Shown here: piece by piece, positions 29,639 to 38,163 of the stretch | Position numbering within the stretch: position 1 is the first letter of the stretch | Layout: the number at the start of each line of letters is the position of its first letter | Assembly (NCBI RefSeq): GCF_900104045.1 | Contig: NZ_FNIN01000009.1 | Span: 1-64,000, forward strand | Length of the DNA stretch: 64,000 nt | DNA from: Desulfonauticus submarinus | GTDB lineage: Bacteria; Desulfobacterota; Desulfovibrionia; Desulfovibrionales; Desulfonatronovibrionaceae | Direction: 5' to 3' | Position numbers and translations under genes: made by a program | Notes under the pieces: model-generated | The model's input: the letters and a program-made list of their open reading frames with translations, nothing else | Told to the model about the DNA's origin: nothing | Databases searched by the model: none

Positions 29639-31411
29639 ATGAGTTTAAAATTAAAAACAATATTTTTGTTTTGGTCTGTTATATTAATAACACTTTTCTT
29701 ACCAAGCACTTATTTTTTAGATTTGCTACAAAAAGAGATCCAAAGAGATGTGATATATAATGTAAAAAAAGAAATTAATAGTGTACAGTTTATTTTAGAA
29801 AAATGTAACTTCAAAAAAGACAAAGAATTTTTTGATACTTTTATTAAAAAAATAGGGAAAGTTATTCAAGATAGAATAACATATATTACAGAAGATGGGA
29901 TAGTAATTGCTGATTCTGAAGTAGATAAAAAGAGAATTAAACAACTCGATAATCATGCTTCTAGACCCGAGATTGTTCAGGCAAGAACTAAAAAAGAGGG
30001 AATGAGTATTCGTTTTAGTGGAACTATCCATAAAAAATTGATCTATTATGCTAGAAAAATAAATTCATCTCATGGATTACCTAAAGGATATCTTCGAATT
30101 GCCCGTCCTTATTCTACAGTAGCTGTGGTTTTAGGACGTATTAAAAAGAATATATGGGGCATTACAATTGCATCCTTATTGTTGTCTGGGTTGTTAGTTT
30201 ATATTTTTGGAGCTAGTTTTTTTAAGAGGCTTAATCGTTTTGTGACCGTAGCTAAGGCCATTGGACAAGGGGATTTTAGTAGAAGGATTTATAATTCGCC
30301 TGCAAAAGAGTTTGAACCTTTGGTGGAAGCAGTAAATGAAATGGCCAATAATATAGAGCAATATGTGGCAACTATTTCTAAACAAAAAATAGAGGTCGAG
30401 GCTATTTTAAATGGTATAGATGCTGGAGTTGTAGCTTTAGATAAGCAAGGAAAAGTAGTTCAATATAATAAGGCTTTTGAAAAAATTTTTCCTAATATGA
30501 AAAATTATGTAGGAAAAAGTCTTTTAGAAATTACAATAGATACAAATTTGCATCAATCTTGTCAAAAAGCTCTACAGCAACAGATAAATATTAAAAATTT
30601 AGAAATACGCATTGATAAAGAGTTTTACAATGTTAATATTATAGTAATTAAAAAAGCGACAGATTTAGGAGCAATTGTAGTATTTCATAATATTTCTGAA
30701 CTTAAAAGAGTTGAGAGTATGCGTAAAGATTTTATAGCAAATGCATCACATGAACTTAGAACACCTTTAACCTCTATACGAGGATATACAGAAACTTTGC
30801 TTGATAGTGATAAAATATTTAAAGAGAAAGGAAAGGAGATGTTAAGAGTTATTTTAAGAAATGCAGAACAAATGAATTATCTTTTAGATGATATTCTAAA
30901 ATTATCTAGGATAGAATCAGGTAAAGAAGAATTTATTTTTGAAAATATAAATATTTATAAAATAGTAGAAAAGTCATGGGAAAGTGTAAAACACTTAATC
31001 AAGCAAAAAGATATTAAATTTGTAAATATGATTGATAAAGAAATAGAACTTATCTCAGATAGAGAGTCATTATTACATGTATTTCAAAATTTAATTCACA
31101 ATAGTATTAAGTTTGTCCCAGATAAAAATGCACAAATTAAGGCTATCTTTAAACAGTACAAACATGAAATATGGTTAGGAATATGGGATAATGGGCCAGG
31201 TATTCCTCATGAGGAACAAGATAGAATTTTCGAGCGATTTTATCAGGTAAAAAAATATGTGGCAAAGGGAATAAAAGGTACAGGGTTAGGTCTTTCTATT
31301 TGTAGGCATCTTGTTCATAATTTAGGGGGAAGAATTTGGGTAGAAAGTCCAATTAAGGAGCTAGGATATGGATGTATTGTGTGGTTTTCATTGCCAAAGA
31401 GAAATAACTAG
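29639..31411 (+). CDS. phoR: Phosphate-regulon sensor histidine kinase PhoR-like
   Basis: 590 residues. A transmembrane helix (about 8-28), a periplasmic segment of about 140 residues, and a second helix (about 172-192) are followed by a HAMP linker (about 193-245) and a PAS domain (about 250-355). The HisKA domain has His371 in FIANASHELRTPLTSIRGYTE, and the ATPase domain has DNGPGIP and GTGLGLSICRHLV. Longer than E. coli PhoR because of the extra periplasmic part, so it may sense an extracytoplasmic signal as well as Pst/PhoU status. It starts 5 bases after phoB. Confidence 0.92.
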   Translation: MSLKLKTIFLFWSVILITLFLPSTYFLDLLQKEIQRDVIYNVKKEINSVQFILEKCNFKKDKEFFDTFIKKIGKVIQDRITYITEDGIVIADSEVDKKRIKQLDNHASRPEIVQARTKKEGMSIRFSGTIHKKLIYYARKINSSHGLPKGYLRIARPYSTVAVVLGRIKKNIWGITIASLLLSGLLVYIFGASFFKRLNRFVTVAKAIGQGDFSRRIYNSPAKEFEPLVEAVNEMANNIEQYVATISKQKIEVEAILNGIDAGVVALDKQGKVVQYNKAFEKIFPNMKNYVGKSLLEITIDTNLHQSCQKALQQQINIKNLEIRIDKEFYNVNIIVIKKATDLGAIVVFHNISELKRVESMRKDFIANASHELRTPLTSIRGYTETLLDSDKIFKEKGKEMLRVILRNAEQMNYLLDDILKLSRIESGKEEFIFENINIYKIVEKSWESVKHLIKQKDIKFVNMIDKEIELISDRESLLHVFQNLIHNSIKFVPDKNAQIKAIFKQYKHEIWLGIWDNGPGIPHEEQDRIFERFYQVKKYVAKGIKGTGLGLSICRHLVHNLGGRIWVESPIKELGYGCIVWFSLPKRNN

Positions 31412-31426
31412 GTAGGTGATTGTTTT

Positions 31427-32188
31427 ATGGACAGGGAAGTAAAGATTAGAGCTAAAAATATTAATTTTTATTATGGAAATTTTCAGGCTTTACATAATAT
31501 CTCTTTAAATATGTTTAAAAATCAAGTTACAGCCCTGATAGGTCCTTCTGGATGTGGTAAGAGCACGTTTTTGCGCTGTATTAATAGAATGAATGATCTT
31601 ATCCCTGAGGCAAGATTAGAAGGCGAACTTACTCTAGACGGAGTAGATATTTATGGGCCAAAAATAGATGTTGTGGAGATTAGGCGTAAAGTGGGAATGG
31701 TATTTCAGAAGCCAAATCCTTTTCCAAAGTCTATCTTTGAAAATGTTGCTTATGGATTAAAGGTAAATGGTATTAAGGATAAAGAATTTATTGCTTATAG
31801 AGTAGAAGAAAGCTTGAAAATGGCAGCTTTGTGGAGTGAAGTAAAAGACAGGTTACAGACCTCAGCTTTAGGCCTTTCAGGGGGACAACAGCAACGTCTT
31901 TGTATTGCTAGGGCACTTGCAGTGGAACCAGAGGTATTGTTGATGGATGAGCCTGCTTCTGCTTTGGACCCTATTGCTACGCAAAAAATAGAAGAGCTTA
32001 TTTTTGAGTTAAAAGAAAAATTTACTATTATAATAGTTACCCATAATATGCAGCAAGCGGCAAGAGTATCTGATATAACAGCATTTTTTTATATGGGGAA
32101 ATTAATAGAGGCAGATACAACTGATGTAATATTTACTAGACCAAAAGAGAAGCAAACAGAAGAATATATCACAGGTAGATTTGGTTAG
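31427..32188 (+). CDS. pstB: Phosphate ABC transporter ATPase PstB
   Basis: 253 residues. Walker [10 protein letters not shown] (39-47) is followed by the PstB-typical [20 protein letters not shown]-loop [17 protein letters not shown], signature [15 protein letters not shown] and Walker [14 protein letters not shown]. It powers phosphate import through PstCA. It is placed after phoR rather than directly after pstA, 16 bases downstream of phoR and 10 before phoU. Confidence 0.97.
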   Translation: MDREVKIRAKNINFYYGNFQALHNISLNMFKNQVTALIGPSGCGKSTFLRCINRMNDLIPEARLEGELTLDGVDIYGPKIDVVEIRRKVGMVFQKPNPFPKSIFENVAYGLKVNGIKDKEFIAYRVEESLKMAALWSEVKDRLQTSALGLSGGQQQRLCIARALAVEPEVLLMDEPASALDPIATQKIEELIFELKEKFTIIIVTHNMQQAARVSDITAFFYMGKLIEADTTDVIFTRPKEKQTEEYITGRFG

Positions 32189-32197
32189 GAGATAAAT

Positions 32198-32866
32198 ATG
32201 ACTACACATTTGCAACAAGAATTAGAAGTTTTAAAGGAAAATGTTCTAACAATGGTTTCAGAAGTAAAACAATCTTTACAAAAAGTATGTAAGGCCTTTG
32301 CTTTACTAGATGCTGATTTAGCACAAGAAGTTATTGAAAGCGATCAAGATATTAATGAGTCAGAAGTTAAAATAGATGAACAAGCCTTGAGATTGCTTGC
32401 CTTAGAGGGACCAGTGGCTAGAGATCTACGTTTTATTTTAGGATGTATGAGGATAGCTGTAGATTTAGAAAGAATAGGAGATGAATGTGCAAATATTGCT
32501 GAAGCTACTATTATGCTTAGTTGTAAACCTGTTTTAGGATTTTATGAAAGAATCCAGGTTATGGGAGAAAAATCAGCAAGAATGCTAGACTTAGCTGTAA
32601 GTTCTTTTTTTCAACCTAATGCAGATTTAGCTATAGATGTTTGTAAAATGGATTATGAGATTGATGAATTAAACTCTCAAATTACTAAATATATTATTCA
32701 GTATATGACAGAAGAAACACCTGCTATTGAACGTTCAGTTCAGGCTATTAATATTACTCGTAGATTTGAAAGGATAGCAGATTTGGCTACAAATATAGCA
32801 GAAAGTGCTGTATTTGTAGATAAGGGAATTAATATAAAGCATTATTGTCAGTTTGATAATAGATAA
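32198..32866 (+). CDS. phoU: Phosphate signalling protein PhoU
   Basis: 222 residues made of two PhoU three-helix repeats, each with the metal-binding pattern DLERIGDECANIAE and FERIADLATNIAE. PhoU links PstSCAB transport to PhoR and keeps the regulon off when phosphate is ample. Last gene of the operon; a strong bidirectional terminator follows at 32968-33001. Confidence 0.96.
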   Translation: MTTHLQQELEVLKENVLTMVSEVKQSLQKVCKAFALLDADLAQEVIESDQDINESEVKIDEQALRLLALEGPVARDLRFILGCMRIAVDLERIGDECANIAEATIMLSCKPVLGFYERIQVMGEKSARMLDLAVSSFFQPNADLAIDVCKMDYEIDELNSQITKYIIQYMTEETPAIERSVQAINITRRFERIADLATNIAESAVFVDKGINIKHYCQFDNR

Positions 32867-32967
32867 AGACACTAAACTTTTGTGGTTGTTAGAAAACGTA
32901 CTTTCTAAAATAGTTGCAATATTAATAAGTGGGCGAAGTTAGAAGGGTGGTAAAGATAGAAAGAATA

Positions 32968-33001
32968 AAAGGGAAAGAGGTATTCAAAACTCTTTCCCTT
33001 T
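32968..33001. terminator. Bidirectional terminator between phoU and the mscS-like gene
   Basis: Perfect 12-bp inverted repeat AAAGGGAAAGAG / CTCTTTCCCTTT with a 10-nt loop, between two convergent genes. Confidence 0.88.
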
Positions 33002-33010
33002 AAAATATTT

Positions 33011-33838
33011 TTATGAAGTAGGACTGTTTTTTAAAAACAGGTGTACATCTTGTTGAGGATAAGGGATTGAGATTCCTTGAGCATCAAAGGTTGTTTTAAT
33101 TTTTTCTATCAATTCAAAATATACGTTCCAATAATCTTCTGTTTTAACCCAGGGCCTAACAGCAAAGTTTACACTACTATCAGCGAGCTCTGAAACAGCT
33201 ATTATTGGTTCAGGAAATTTAAGTATTTTAGGATGAGCAGAGATAATTTGGGTAAGTATTTCCTTGGCTTTTTTTATGTTATCTTCATATCCAATACCAA
33301 TGGTCATGTCTATGCGTCTTGTATCGTTAGCTGTAAGGTTAGTTATGTTATCAGTAGTTATTTTACTATTAGGAATGATGATTTTTTGATTGTCAGGGCT
33401 ATGTAAAATAGTATTAAATATAGAAACTTTTTGTACCGTCCCTATTATGCCATTGGTTTTTATTACATCTCCTACTCGAAAAGGTTTAAAAATTACTAAC
33501 ATTATTCCAGAGGCAAAATTAGAAAGGGAATCTTTTAAGGCAAGACCTACAGCCAAACCTGCTGCGCCGAGAATAGCTATGAAAGAAGTTGTTTCTATGC
33601 CTAATTGACTGGCTGTGATAATTAAAACAATTCCTAAAAGAGAATAATATAATATCCCTTCGACAAAATTTATGACGGTAATATCCATTCCTTTTTTGTT
33701 TAAAACAATTAACAATGCTTTAGTGAGTTTGCGAGCAAGCCATTTGCCTATAAAAAAAATTGCGATGGCCACAATAGCTTTTAATGCATATAGAGTTAGC
33801 CAATTTTGAATCAGGTTTAAAGTGGAAGCTAAGTTCAT
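33011..33838 (-). CDS. Small-conductance mechanosensitive channel (MscS family)
   Basis: 275 residues, the length of E. coli MscS. Three transmembrane helices (about 15-110), the third being Gly/Ala-rich (FIAILGAAGLAVGLALKDSLSNFASG), are followed by the beta domain (FRVGDVIKTNGIIGTVQKVSIFNTIL, PNSKITTDNITN) and the alpha/beta cytoplasmic cage. It opens under membrane tension to release solutes during hypo-osmotic shock. It is monocistronic, with GGAGGAG before the start. Confidence 0.94.
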   Translation of the reverse strand: MNLASTLNLIQNWLTLYALKAIVAIAIFFIGKWLARKLTKALLIVLNKKGMDITVINFVEGILYYSLLGIVLIITASQLGIETTSFIAILGAAGLAVGLALKDSLSNFASGIMLVIFKPFRVGDVIKTNGIIGTVQKVSIFNTILHSPDNQKIIIPNSKITTDNITNLTANDTRRIDMTIGIGYEDNIKKAKEILTQIISAHPKILKFPEPIIAVSELADSSVNFAVRPWVKTEDYWNVYFELIEKIKTTFDAQGISIPYPQQDVHLFLKNSPTS

Positions 33839-34012
33839 TGTTCTCCTCCTTTATTATTTTTTAGTAGATGTTAACTAAATATAGGCCCAAAGTCTTTCTT
33901 AAATTAAAAAAAAATAAAATTGATATAGTTTTTAATTTAAACTTAATTGAAGAGAGTTTTATTTTTTTATTATTAAAACAGATAAGAAGAGGGAAGGAGA
34001 GGAGATTTAGAA

Positions 34013-34900
34013 TTAAAGTAGTAAATGTTTAGAGTCTTCTTCTAAGATATTTTTTAGATAATCTCCATATTCATTTTTTGAATATTTTTTGGCCCATTGC
34101 AAAAGAATTTCTCTATTGATATAGCCTTTACGGTAAGCAATTTCTTCTATGCTTCCTATTTTAAAGCCCTGTCTTTCTTGGATAGCTTGAATAAAGCTGG
34201 AGGCCTGATGTAAAGAGGCATGAGTGCCTGCATCGAGCCAGGCATATCCTCGGCCTAATAGTTTTACTTTTAGTTTTCCTTTTTTAAGGTAAGCATTGTT
34301 TACATCGGTTATTTCTAGTTCACCTCTTGCTGACGGTTTTACTTTTTTGGCTATGGAGACTACTTCATTATCATAAAAATAGATCCCTGGCACAGCATAT
34401 TTACTTTTCGGTTTAACAGGCTTTTCTTCAATACTTAATACATTTCCTTTGGAATCAAAGTTTACTACTCCATAGCGTTGAGGATTTTTTACTGGATATC
34501 CAAAAATGATTCCACCATTTTTAAGTTGAGCACATTCTTCTAAGACTGTAGATAATCCTTCTCCATAAATTATATTGTCTCCTAATACAAGGCAAACGCT
34601 ATCTTGGCCAATGAACTCTTCTCCTAAAATAAAGGCTTGAGCTAATCCTTCTGGCCTTGGTTGTTCTATATAAGAAAATTTTACTCCTAACATAGATCCG
34701 TCTTCAAGGAGTTCTTTAAAACGAGGTAAGTCTCTAGGGGTAGAGATAATAAGAATATCCTTAATTCCTGCCAACAGGAGTACAGATAGAGGATAGTAAA
34801 TCATTGGTTTGTCATATACAGGCAAGAGTTGTTTGCTTATGCTTAAAGTAAGAGGATATAATCGTGTTCCTGAACCGCCTGCTAGAATAATGCCTTTCAC
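34013..34900 (-). CDS. rfbA: Glucose-1-phosphate thymidylyltransferase
   Basis: 295 residues, the usual RmlA length. The nucleotide-binding [11 protein letters not shown] (8-18) is followed by [44 protein letters not shown] and the C-terminal allosteric part [16 protein letters not shown]. It makes dTDP-glucose for dTDP-rhamnose and related surface sugars. The other rml genes are not adjacent. It follows the CDF transporter gene by 13 bases. Confidence 0.95.
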   Translation of the reverse strand: MKGIILAGGSGTRLYPLTLSISKQLLPVYDKPMIYYPLSVLLLAGIKDILIISTPRDLPRFKELLEDGSMLGVKFSYIEQPRPEGLAQAFILGEEFIGQDSVCLVLGDNIIYGEGLSTVLEECAQLKNGGIIFGYPVKNPQRYGVVNFDSKGNVLSIEEKPVKPKSKYAVPGIYFYDNEVVSIAKKVKPSARGELEITDVNNAYLKKGKLKVKLLGRGYAWLDAGTHASLHQASSFIQAIQERQGFKIGSIEEIAYRKGYINREILLQWAKKYSKNEYGDYLKNILEEDSKHLLL

Positions 34901-34913
34901 TTAGACCTCCCTT

Positions 34914-35792
34914 TTAAATTTTTGCATCCCATGAGCGTTTATCTTCTATTGGTTCAATATGAATGGTTATTTCACTTAAAGGAAATTTTTTTTTAATATT
35001 GTTTTCTAAAGTACAACATATATCATGTGCTTCTTGGACAGTTTTTTTCCCTGGCAGCAAAAGATGAAATTCAATGAATCTTTTGGCTCCAGATTTTCTA
35101 GTACGCAGATTATGTACTTTAAATTTGGGATTATAATGTATAACCTCATTTAGAATATCTTGTTGTTCTTCTAAAGGCAAGGCCCTATCCATTAAACCAA
35201 AAAAAGATGTTTTTAAAAGATCATATCCAGACTTTAGGATATTTATGGCAACTATCAAGGCGATAATAGGATCCAATAATTTTAGCTTAGGATAATAAAA
35301 AGCAATAACTACTCCAATACATACTCCTAGGCTTGTGGCGACATCAGTTAATAGGTGTTTAGCATCTGCTTCTAGAACAATAGAGTCAAAGCGTTTTGCA
35401 CCTTTTAATAAAATAAGAGCTACAACAAAATTAAGTAATGTGCTAATAACAATTAAAACAATCCCTATATTGGGCTGAAGCAGAGGGGAAGGATGAACAA
35501 TCCTATGAACCACAGAGCCGAATATACTAATAGACGCAATTAAAATAAGGGCACCTTCTAAACCGCTGGCAAAGTATTCTACTTTAGAGTATCCATAAGA
35601 GTGAGTGTTATCTGCAGGTTTTTCTGTAATTTTAAGAGCAATATATGCTACAATACTAGCTGCTAAATTGATAAAAGACTCTAATGCATCTGAAAAGATA
35701 GCTACCGAGTTTGTGAGATAGGCAGCAATTAACTTGAGAATAATAGTAAAAATAGAGGCTATAATAGAATATAGGATTATTTTTTTAGGCAT
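34914..35792 (-). CDS. Cation diffusion facilitator family metal exporter
   Basis: 292 residues with six predicted transmembrane helices. The CDF metal sites are SDALESFINL in TM2 and EADAKHLLTDVATSLGV in TM5. The cytoplasmic C-terminal domain carries HNLRTRKSGAKRFIEFHLLLPGKKTVQEAHDICCTLE. It exports a divalent cation (Zn, Fe or Mn) by proton exchange; the TM2 Ser-Asp/TM5 His-Asp set resembles FieF-like members, but the metal cannot be fixed from sequence. It lies 121 bases downstream of hydF, so an iron or metal link to hydrogenase maturation is possible but not shown. Confidence 0.92.
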   Translation of the reverse strand: MPKKIILYSIIASIFTIILKLIAAYLTNSVAIFSDALESFINLAASIVAYIALKITEKPADNTHSYGYSKVEYFASGLEGALILIASISIFGSVVHRIVHPSPLLQPNIGIVLIVISTLLNFVVALILLKGAKRFDSIVLEADAKHLLTDVATSLGVCIGVVIAFYYPKLKLLDPIIALIVAINILKSGYDLLKTSFFGLMDRALPLEEQQDILNEVIHYNPKFKVHNLRTRKSGAKRFIEFHLLLPGKKTVQEAHDICCTLENNIKKKFPLSEITIHIEPIEDKRSWDAKI

Positions 35793-35913
35793 GCTTAGAT
35801 CCTTATTAATTCTATAGAGTTTTTGATTTGTGCTTGAAAAAGAAGAATTTTATTATATTCTAGATAGTTTTATAGGTCAAATTTAAGTAAATATTTGTAT
35901 CTCTTTTTAATAT

Positions 35914-37134
35914 TTAGTTTTTTAAACATAATTGAGCGTAGGGAAAAGGCTCAAGGCAACGATGAATGACTCCTTGGAGGTAAGATATTGTTAAGCCATA
36001 ATTAGTAATAGGAACTCCTTTTTTTCGAGCTTTATAAATACGAGTTAACATTTCTCGCCGATTTAAAACACAGGCAGCACAGTGTATAATGAGCTTGTAT
36101 TCTTCCAGATGTTCAGGGAAATTTTTTCCTGCGCAAATATCGCATTGAATATGTACTCCTGTATATTGTTGGAGCCAGCGAGGGATTTTTACTCTACCGA
36201 TATCATCTGCCAAGGGATGATGGGTACAGGCCTCAGCAATAAGGACTTTATCGTGTGGTTGAAGTTGCTCTATGGCTTTTAATCCGCGGGAAAAAATGGC
36301 TAAATCTCCTTTAAATCTAGCCATAATAATGGAAAAGGTAGTCACCCATACATTTTTGGGAGTGTCTGCTACAGTTTTTAATACACACTGAGAATCGCAA
36401 ATAACAAGTTTTGGATCGCGATTTAATCGTTGCAATGCATTTCTAAGTTCTCTTTCTTTAACTACTATACAATAGGCATCATTATCTAGAATATCTCGAA
36501 TCGTTTGAACTTGGGGCAGGATTAGTCGCCCTTTTGGAGCTTGTAAATCAATAGGAACTACTAGCACTGCCAATTCTCCTGCTGAAACAAGGTCTCCTAT
36601 TAGAGTAGGAGGGTTAAACCAATCTGGAGGTGTAGTTTGCAAAAGAAGTTCTTTTAGTTCTTTTATCCCTTCTTTTTTTGTAGCTGATATACCAATAAAA
36701 GGTATTCCCGCTGTTTCTAGTTTTTGCTGGAGAGTTGCATTTATAGGTTCAAGATCTGTTTTATTAAAAACCACAACAAAAGGTATTTTTTGTTTTTGCA
36801 GAATATTTTTAATTTTTTCTTCAAACTCTCCCCAGATGTTTGTTTCAGTAACTAGGATAGCCAAATCCGTGCGCTCAAGAGTTTGCATTGTTTTTTGTAT
36901 CCGCATTTCTCCTAAGGCCCCTATGTCATCTATACCTGCTGTATCAATAAAAACAACTGGACCAAGGGGCAAAAGTTCCATGCTTTTTTCTACAGGATCC
37001 GTAGTTGTGCCAGGAGTGTCTGAGACAATAGCAATGGACTGAGAAGTTATGGCATTTAAAAGAGAAGATTTACCTACATTTCTTCGACCAAAAATGCCTA
37101 TGTGAAGTCTTAAACCTTTTGGGGTTTTTTGCAC
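35914..37134 (-). CDS. hydF: [FeFe] hydrogenase H-cluster maturation GTPase HydF
   Basis: 406 residues. The N-terminal GTPase has P-loop GRRNVGKSS (16-24), DTPGTTTDPV, DTAGIDD and NKTD. A dimerisation domain follows. The C-terminal cluster domain has CTHH and, about 50 residues later, HCAACVLN, the CxHx(46-53)CxxC-type ligand set. HydF is the scaffold on which HydG and HydE products become the diiron subcluster delivered to apo-HydA. Its start overlaps the end of hydE by 25 bases, suggesting translational coupling. Confidence 0.96.
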   Translation of the reverse strand: MQKTPKGLRLHIGIFGRRNVGKSSLLNAITSQSIAIVSDTPGTTTDPVEKSMELLPLGPVVFIDTAGIDDIGALGEMRIQKTMQTLERTDLAILVTETNIWGEFEEKIKNILQKQKIPFVVVFNKTDLEPINATLQQKLETAGIPFIGISATKKEGIKELKELLLQTTPPDWFNPPTLIGDLVSAGELAVLVVPIDLQAPKGRLILPQVQTIRDILDNDAYCIVVKERELRNALQRLNRDPKLVICDSQCVLKTVADTPKNVWVTTFSIIMARFKGDLAIFSRGLKAIEQLQPHDKVLIAEACTHHPLADDIGRVKIPRWLQQYTGVHIQCDICAGKNFPEHLEEYKLIIHCAACVLNRREMLTRIYKARKKGVPITNYGLTISYLQGVIHRCLEPFPYAQLCLKN

Positions 37135-38099
37135 CTCAAAGAACCTCCTTTTCCTTTATTGAATTTTCGTTTAGCTTTTGAGATAAATACTTTGCTTAAA
37201 TCAAGAGTAATTCGAGTTTTGTTATTGTATATGGCATAATTTGAGCTGTAGGTTTGGGGAGTAAAATCGGGCATGATAACATTAGCTCCTGCTTGGAGTG
37301 CCAAAACTATACCTTGCTGAGGGTCAAGTGTTGCAATTGCTGTTGTGGCTGGTAAGTGAATTTTTTTTATTAAAATTCGTATAAGTGCGATTATTTTTAG
37401 GGTTAGATTTAAATCTCCTGGAGAATGGTTGCCCAAAGGCGTATCTTTTTGAGGTAAAAAAGGTCCAATTCCTGCCATATCTGCTTGAAATTTATGAATA
37501 AGCAAAATATCTTCTGCCAGGTCATGAATGGTCTGTCCAGGTAGCCCTACCATGCATCCTAGCCCAATTTCATAGCCAATCTTTTTAAGGAATTTTAAGC
37601 TAGATAGGCGCTCTTTTAATGTTTTACCAGGGTGCAATTTAGCATATAAGATAGGGTTCGCAGTTTCGTGTTTCATAAGATATCTATCTGCTCCTGCTTT
37701 GCGCCAGTATTCGTAGTCAGACAAATCTCTTTCTCCTAGAGACAAAGTAATAGCTACGTCAGCTTTGTGTTTGATAGAGCTGATAATAGAAGCAATAGTT
37801 TTTGTATCATAAGCAAAGTCGTCTCCAGATTGTAAAACAATGGTTTTTACCCCCTGTTTAGCCATATTTAGAGCAAGTTGAATGATTTCTCCTGGCTGCA
37901 TGCGATAACGTTTAATATTGTTGTTTGCACTGCGCAGTCCACAATAGAGGCAATGACGGCAGCAATAGTTGGAAAATTCAATAATTCCTCGAATATACAC
38001 ATCTTTCCCAATATATTTCTGACGTATTTTAGTAGCCTCTTGTATCAGTTGAGAGAGAGGAGTTTTTTGCAAGTGATATATTAATTCTTTTTTAGTCAT
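37110..38099 (-). CDS. hydE: [FeFe] hydrogenase maturation radical SAM protein HydE
   Basis: 329 residues from the ATG at 38099. The open frame extends to 38192, but the extra residues do not resemble HydE and run into hydA. The radical SAM motif CCRHCLYC is at about 47-54, followed by VLQSGDD and GLGCMVGLPGQTIHDLAEDI. HydE acts on the HydG-derived Fe(CO)2(CN)cysteine synthon in making the azadithiolate diiron unit. No strong ribosome site is seen before 38099. A hairpin lies in the short gap after hydA. It overlaps hydF. Confidence 0.93.
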   Translation of the reverse strand: MTKKELIYHLQKTPLSQLIQEATKIRQKYIGKDVYIRGIIEFSNYCCRHCLYCGLRSANNNIKRYRMQPGEIIQLALNMAKQGVKTIVLQSGDDFAYDTKTIASIISSIKHKADVAITLSLGERDLSDYEYWRKAGADRYLMKHETANPILYAKLHPGKTLKERLSSLKFLKKIGYEIGLGCMVGLPGQTIHDLAEDILLIHKFQADMAGIGPFLPQKDTPLGNHSPGDLNLTLKIIALIRILIKKIHLPATTAIATLDPQQGIVLALQAGANVIMPDFTPQTYSSNYAIYNNKTRITLDLSKVFISKAKRKFNKGKGGSLRCKKPQKV

Positions 38100-38120
38100 T
38101 GTATAACTTTGGTTTATATT

Positions 38121-38152
38121 CAAGAAGTCAGGTCCATTAACCTGACTTCTTG
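38121..38152. repeat. Intergenic hairpin between the fused hydrogenase gene and hydE
   Basis: Perfect 13-bp inverted repeat CAAGAAGTCAGGT / ACCTGACTTCTTG with a 6-nt loop in the 64-base gap. It lacks a T-run in the direction of transcription, so it looks more like an mRNA stability or processing element, or a leaky attenuator, than a full terminator. Confidence 0.7.
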
Positions 38153-38163
38153 AGGAGAGGGGA

